This document shows positions 5,969 through 8,701 of a stretch of DNA of 8,701 nucleotides, piece after piece. The notes under the pieces were generated by a model that did no database searches, had not been told where the DNA came from, and saw only the letters and a program-made list of their open reading frames with translations. The stretch lies in NCBI GenBank assembly GCA_947569225.1, contig CANORX010000033.1, forward strand, positions 1 through 8,701, given 5' to 3'. A program made the position numbers and the translations under genes. This DNA is from an uncultured Clostridia bacterium. Its GTDB lineage: Bacteria > Bacillota_I > Bacilli_A > RF39 > UBA660. Every line of letters begins with the position of its first letter. The first letter of the stretch is position 1.

Positions 5969-6141
5969 TAAGCTGCCTTCTTATCATTTTCTGCAATTAC
6001 TTCTTTAATCCCTGAATGCTTTACACGATTACACTCTTCATGTCTCTTACCATCATTAAAATGTGATAAATCCCCTGTAAGATATCCTGTAACTCTTCTA
6101 ATCCTTTCAAATTTTGTTCCTTCTCCAATAACTTTTTTCAT
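5968..6141 (-). CDS. Stand-alone glycyl-radical domain of class III ribonucleotide reductase (NrdD C-terminal part)
   Basis: This 57-residue protein matches only the extreme C-terminus of normal NrdD. FERIRRVTGYL (11-21) contains the radical-bearing glycine, expected to be Gly19, equivalent to E. coli Gly681 in RVCGYL. FNDGK (28-32) and NRVKH (38-42) match the conserved 'FN.GK' and 'RVKH' that follow it. A short tail, IKEVIAENDKKAA, ends the protein. It is a deliberate gene rather than debris. It has an ATG, a strong AAGGAGAGGA ribosome binding site at 6148-6157, a gap of 28 bases and a frame change from nrdD, and an intact frame that overlaps nrdG by one base. I infer that it docks into the large NrdD barrel to place Gly19 next to the active-site cysteine. 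Whether this arrangement is common in the lineage cannot be judged here. Confidence 0.88.
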   Translation of the reverse strand: MKKVIGEGTKFERIRRVTGYLTGDLSHFNDGKRHEECNRVKHSGIKEVIAENDKKAA

Positions 6142-6169
6142 TTAAAATCCTCTCCTTCTTTTCTATATA

Positions 6170-8488
6170 TTATTCCCTACAAGTCCCACAATTTATTTCT
6201 GTAAGATGCTCAATAGGTACTCCTTCAAACTCTTTTCGTCCACATCCAGGACAAACATCATTAATTACCCCCACATATCCACAAACTGGATCTCTATCAA
6301 CAGGGTGATTAATAGCCCCATAACCTATTCCCAATTTTTTCATCATTCTAACAACACTTTCAAATGCCTCAACATTATTAACAGTATCTCCATCTAACTC
6401 TATATAACTAATATGTCCACCATTAGTCAAAGCATGATAAGGTGCTTCAACTTCAAGTTTATGCTTAATACTTGTATTATAATGAACTGGAACATGGAAA
6501 CTATTTGTATAATATCCTTTATCAGTAACCCCCTTAATAGAGCCATAAATAGCTTTATCTATTCCAACAAACCTTCCACTGAGTCCCTCTGCAGGAGTTG
6601 CGATTAAAGTATAATTTAAATTAGCTTCTTTAGCATAACCATCACATCTTTTTCTCATAAAACTAATTATCTCTAACCCTAACTTCTGTGCTTCTTCACT
6701 TTCTCCATGATGTTTACCAATAAGTGCCTTTAAACTCTCAGCTAGTCCAATAAATCCTATCGTTAAAGTACCATGCTTAAGAATTCTTCTAAGTCTATCA
6801 TTAGGCCCTAACTTTTCACCATTAGTCCATAAACCTTGTTGAATCAAAAATGGAAAATTATATGAATGCTTACTACATTGAAGTTCAAACCTTTCAAATA
6901 ACTGATCTCTAACCAAATCCATCATTTCACCAAGTTCTTGATAAAAACCTTTCATATCTGCTTTTTCTCTTTCCTTCAAACAAATACCATGTTTAATTGC
7001 TATTCTAGGTAAATTGATAGAAGTAAACGATAAATTACCACGACCGCCAGTTGTCTCATTATCCCTATCAGTAACATCTGCCATAACACGAGTTCTACAC
7101 CCCATATATCCAACCTCTGTCCTAATATTACCTGGTTTATAATACTCTAAATTAAATGGAGCATCCAAGAATGAAAAATTTGGAAACAATCTCTTAGCAG
7201 AAACCTTACAAGCTAATTTAAATAAATCATAATTAATATCTTCTTTATTATAATTAACGCCTTCCTTAACTTTAAATATAGAAACAGGGAATATTGGTGT
7301 CTCACCTTTTCCAAGACCTTCATCCAAAGCAAGTAAGAAATTTAATATAACCATTCTCCCTTCTGGAGTAGTATCTGTCCCAAAATTCACTGAAGAAAAC
7401 GGAACCTGAGCACCTGCCCTAGAATGCATCGTATTTAAATTATGAACAAATGCTTCCATAGCTTGAAAAGTCTGACGGTTAGTCTTTGCTAGAGCCTTAT
7501 CATAAGCTTTCTTAAACCCTTTCTCTAACCTATCACTTTCTTTAAAATAATTATCAAAAATACTTAAATCCACTTCTATACTATCAAGTTTATCTATATC
7601 TTTAACAATCTTATCAAAATTTACAAAATTCAAAATATCTTCATAATCAAATAAATCATAAATCTGTTGCTTAAATTGCTTTTTAAATGTCTTCAAAACC
7701 CCAGGTGCCATATAATAATCAAAAGCTGGAACACTTTGACCACCATGTTGATCATTTTGATTTGACTGAATAGCAATAGCCGCTAGTGCACTATAACTTA
7801 TAATATCTTGAGGTTCTCTTAAATGTCCATGCCCTGTAGAAAAACCATTCTTGAAAAGTCTATCTAACTCTATTTGCATACAAGTAGTAGTACCCATTGG
7901 TAAGAAATCCATATCGTGAATATGAATACCACCATTATCATGTGCTTCACTAAATTTATGCTTAATAAGATATGCCTTAGCAAACTCTTTTGAAATTGTT
8001 GAACCATATTGAAGCATAGTCCCCATTGCAGTATCGCCATCAACATTAGCATTCTCTCTCTTATTATTATCTTCATCTGAAGACTTTAATCCTAAACCCT
8101 CTATTGTCTTCAAAAACTTATGCATCTTCTTTTCTTCAGAAAACAACATTCTAGATTGGTTTCTCCTCTCTCGATAATTCGAAAAATGATTATAAACATC
8201 TTCATAATTTTTCTTCTTTAAAGCTTCTTCTATCAAATCCTGAATTTGTTCAATTTTTATCTTATCTTGACTCTCATAATCCTTTTCAATTCTAGAAATA
8301 ACTTCCTTATATACTATCTGAATATCTTTCTCTGTATATATTCTCTCCTCATCATCACCATTCTTAATAGTAACTCCATCAAATCCCTTCTTAATTGCAA
8401 TAGCAATCTTAGAACCATCAAACTCGACCTTTTTACCATTTCTCTTAACAACACTTAAATGAGAAATCCTATCCAACGCCTCTACCAT
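6170..8488 (-). CDS. nrdD: Class III (anaerobic) ribonucleoside-triphosphate reductase, large part lacking the glycyl-radical loop
   Basis: NrdD reduces ribonucleotides to deoxyribonucleotides in anaerobes. Residues 11-110 form an ATP-cone regulatory domain (VVKRNGKKVEFDGSKI). The catalytic barrel follows, with HIHDMDFLPMGTTTCMQIEL (188-207, Cys203, equivalent to T4 Cys79) and YMGCRTRV (461-468, Cys464, equivalent to T4 Cys290, the thiyl residue). The C-terminus holds a zinc-ribbon-like cluster: C736, C746-x2-C749 and C767-x2-C770. The protein then stops two residues later. In T4 and E. coli the radical glycine comes 16 residues after the last zinc cysteine, so it is absent here and is supplied by the next gene. 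There is no internal frameshift. A tandem TGTGAGG repeat (8492-8505) provides two possible ribosome binding sites. A near-consensus promoter lies at 8524-8552. Confidence 0.95.
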   Translation of the reverse strand: MVEALDRISHLSVVKRNGKKVEFDGSKIAIAIKKGFDGVTIKNGDDEERIYTEKDIQIVYKEVISRIEKDYESQDKIKIEQIQDLIEEALKKKNYEDVYNHFSNYRERRNQSRMLFSEEKKMHKFLKTIEGLGLKSSDEDNNKRENANVDGDTAMGTMLQYGSTISKEFAKAYLIKHKFSEAHDNGGIHIHDMDFLPMGTTTCMQIELDRLFKNGFSTGHGHLREPQDIISYSALAAIAIQSNQNDQHGGQSVPAFDYYMAPGVLKTFKKQFKQQIYDLFDYEDILNFVNFDKIVKDIDKLDSIEVDLSIFDNYFKESDRLEKGFKKAYDKALAKTNRQTFQAMEAFVHNLNTMHSRAGAQVPFSSVNFGTDTTPEGRMVILNFLLALDEGLGKGETPIFPVSIFKVKEGVNYNKEDINYDLFKLACKVSAKRLFPNFSFLDAPFNLEYYKPGNIRTEVGYMGCRTRVMADVTDRDNETTGGRGNLSFTSINLPRIAIKHGICLKEREKADMKGFYQELGEMMDLVRDQLFERFELQCSKHSYNFPFLIQQGLWTNGEKLGPNDRLRRILKHGTLTIGFIGLAESLKALIGKHHGESEEAQKLGLEIISFMRKRCDGYAKEANLNYTLIATPAEGLSGRFVGIDKAIYGSIKGVTDKGYYTNSFHVPVHYNTSIKHKLEVEAPYHALTNGGHISYIELDGDTVNNVEAFESVVRMMKKLGIGYGAINHPVDRDPVCGYVGVINDVCPGCGRKEFEGVPIEHLTEINCGTCRE

Positions 8489-8491
8489 TTA

Positions 8492-8505
8492 CCTCACACC
8501 TCACA
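8492..8505 (-). repeat. Tandem TGTGAGG repeat forming a doubled Shine-Dalgarno upstream of nrdD
   Basis: On the minus strand TGTGAGG occurs twice in direct succession. The two GAGG cores lie 10 and 3 bases from the nrdD ATG, so neither is at the ideal 6-8 bases. The outer copy is the more likely functional one. Confidence 0.55.
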
Positions 8506-8523
8506 TCTATTTTTTCTAATTCC

Positions 8524-8552
8524 ATTTTAATATTTATAACAAATTTAGTCAA
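8524..8552 (-). promoter_or_regulatory. Promoter of the nrdD-radical domain-nrdG operon
   Basis: On the minus strand, TTGACT (8552-8547), exactly 17 bases, then TAAAAT (8529-8524). A start near 8517 gives a leader of about 29 bases before the nrdD ATG. No NrdR-type box (paired ACAC/GTGT 16-mers) is visible around it. Confidence 0.75.
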
Positions 8553-8701
8553 TACAAAAAATCAAAAAAATTAAAAAATTTACAAACCTATTTTTAAGAA
8601 TTTTCATTTTTTTACCATTTTTATAATTTTGTATTTAATTATTAACTTATCAATTTTTCGCCTAACTTTAGTGAAAATTATACACTTACCGCTAAAATTC
8701 C
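8553..8701. other. Gene-free A/T-rich region upstream of the nrdD promoter
   Basis: No gene is seen in this stretch. It holds long A and T runs (8553-8625), a short palindrome around 8637-8647 (TTAATTATTAA), and an imperfect dyad at 8670-8686 (AGTG, nine bases, CACT). The dyad contains a minus-strand TATAAT at 8677-8682 whose -35 would fall at or beyond the window edge. The dyad could be an operator or part of a second promoter, but the evidence is weak. Confidence 0.4.

Noticed and set aside
6142..6170. Programmed frameshift or stop readthrough joining nrdD to the small radical gene
   Set aside because: The small gene has its own ATG and a strong ribosome binding site, and no slippery heptamer is seen at the nrdD stop.
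6206..8458. Short plus-strand and alternative minus-strand frames inside nrdD
   Set aside because: They are shadows of the well-supported nrdD frame and have no motifs or initiation signals.
8489..8701. NrdR box in front of nrdD
   Set aside because: No pair of ACAC...GTGT 16-mers is present. The AGTG-N9-CACT dyad at 8670-8686 has the opposite arm order.

Overview
The window looks like chromosomal DNA of a strictly or facultatively anaerobic, very A+T-rich Gram-positive bacterium, most likely a Clostridium-type firmicute. The support is the strong A/T bias at third codon positions, GGAGG-type ribosome binding sites, sigma-A promoters close to TTGACA-N17-TATAAT, and an oxygen-sensitive class III ribonucleotide reductase operon. 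No transposase, integrase, phage gene, tRNA, rRNA or CRISPR array is visible.

Left part (1-966, + strand): the last 44 codons of a LysR-type regulator, then a two-helix membrane protein that resembles the DUF6232 family. That protein carries an Asn-rich linker and a helical tail. It ends tail-to-tail with the next operon, overlapping it by 6 bp.

Central operon (3606 down to 961, - strand): coaE-like kinase, coaD, a YhfI-like metallo-beta-lactamase-fold hydrolase and a PHP-family phosphoesterase. The genes are joined by 4-, 1- and 1-nt overlaps and were probably transcribed from one promoter at 3627-3655. CoaD and CoaE would supply the last two steps of coenzyme A synthesis. A complete LysR gene (3696-4592, +) is divergent from this operon, and the two promoters overlap over a palindrome. 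Its C-terminus resembles the LysR fragment at the left edge.

Right part (8488 down to 4594, - strand): nrdD, a 57-residue gene, and nrdG, followed by an unrecognised 248-residue gene with its own near-consensus promoter. The main finding is that the class III reductase is split. The 772-residue NrdD stops just after its zinc-ribbon cysteines and has no glycyl-radical loop. The loop (RRVTGYL, then FNDGK and RVKH) is encoded by the separate 57-residue gene at 5968-6141, which has its own Shine-Dalgarno sequence, lies in another frame and overlaps nrdG by one base. The working enzyme would therefore be a two-chain NrdD plus the NrdG activase, with the radical carried on a small detachable protein.

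Functions come from motif reading and knowledge of families; no database search was possible.
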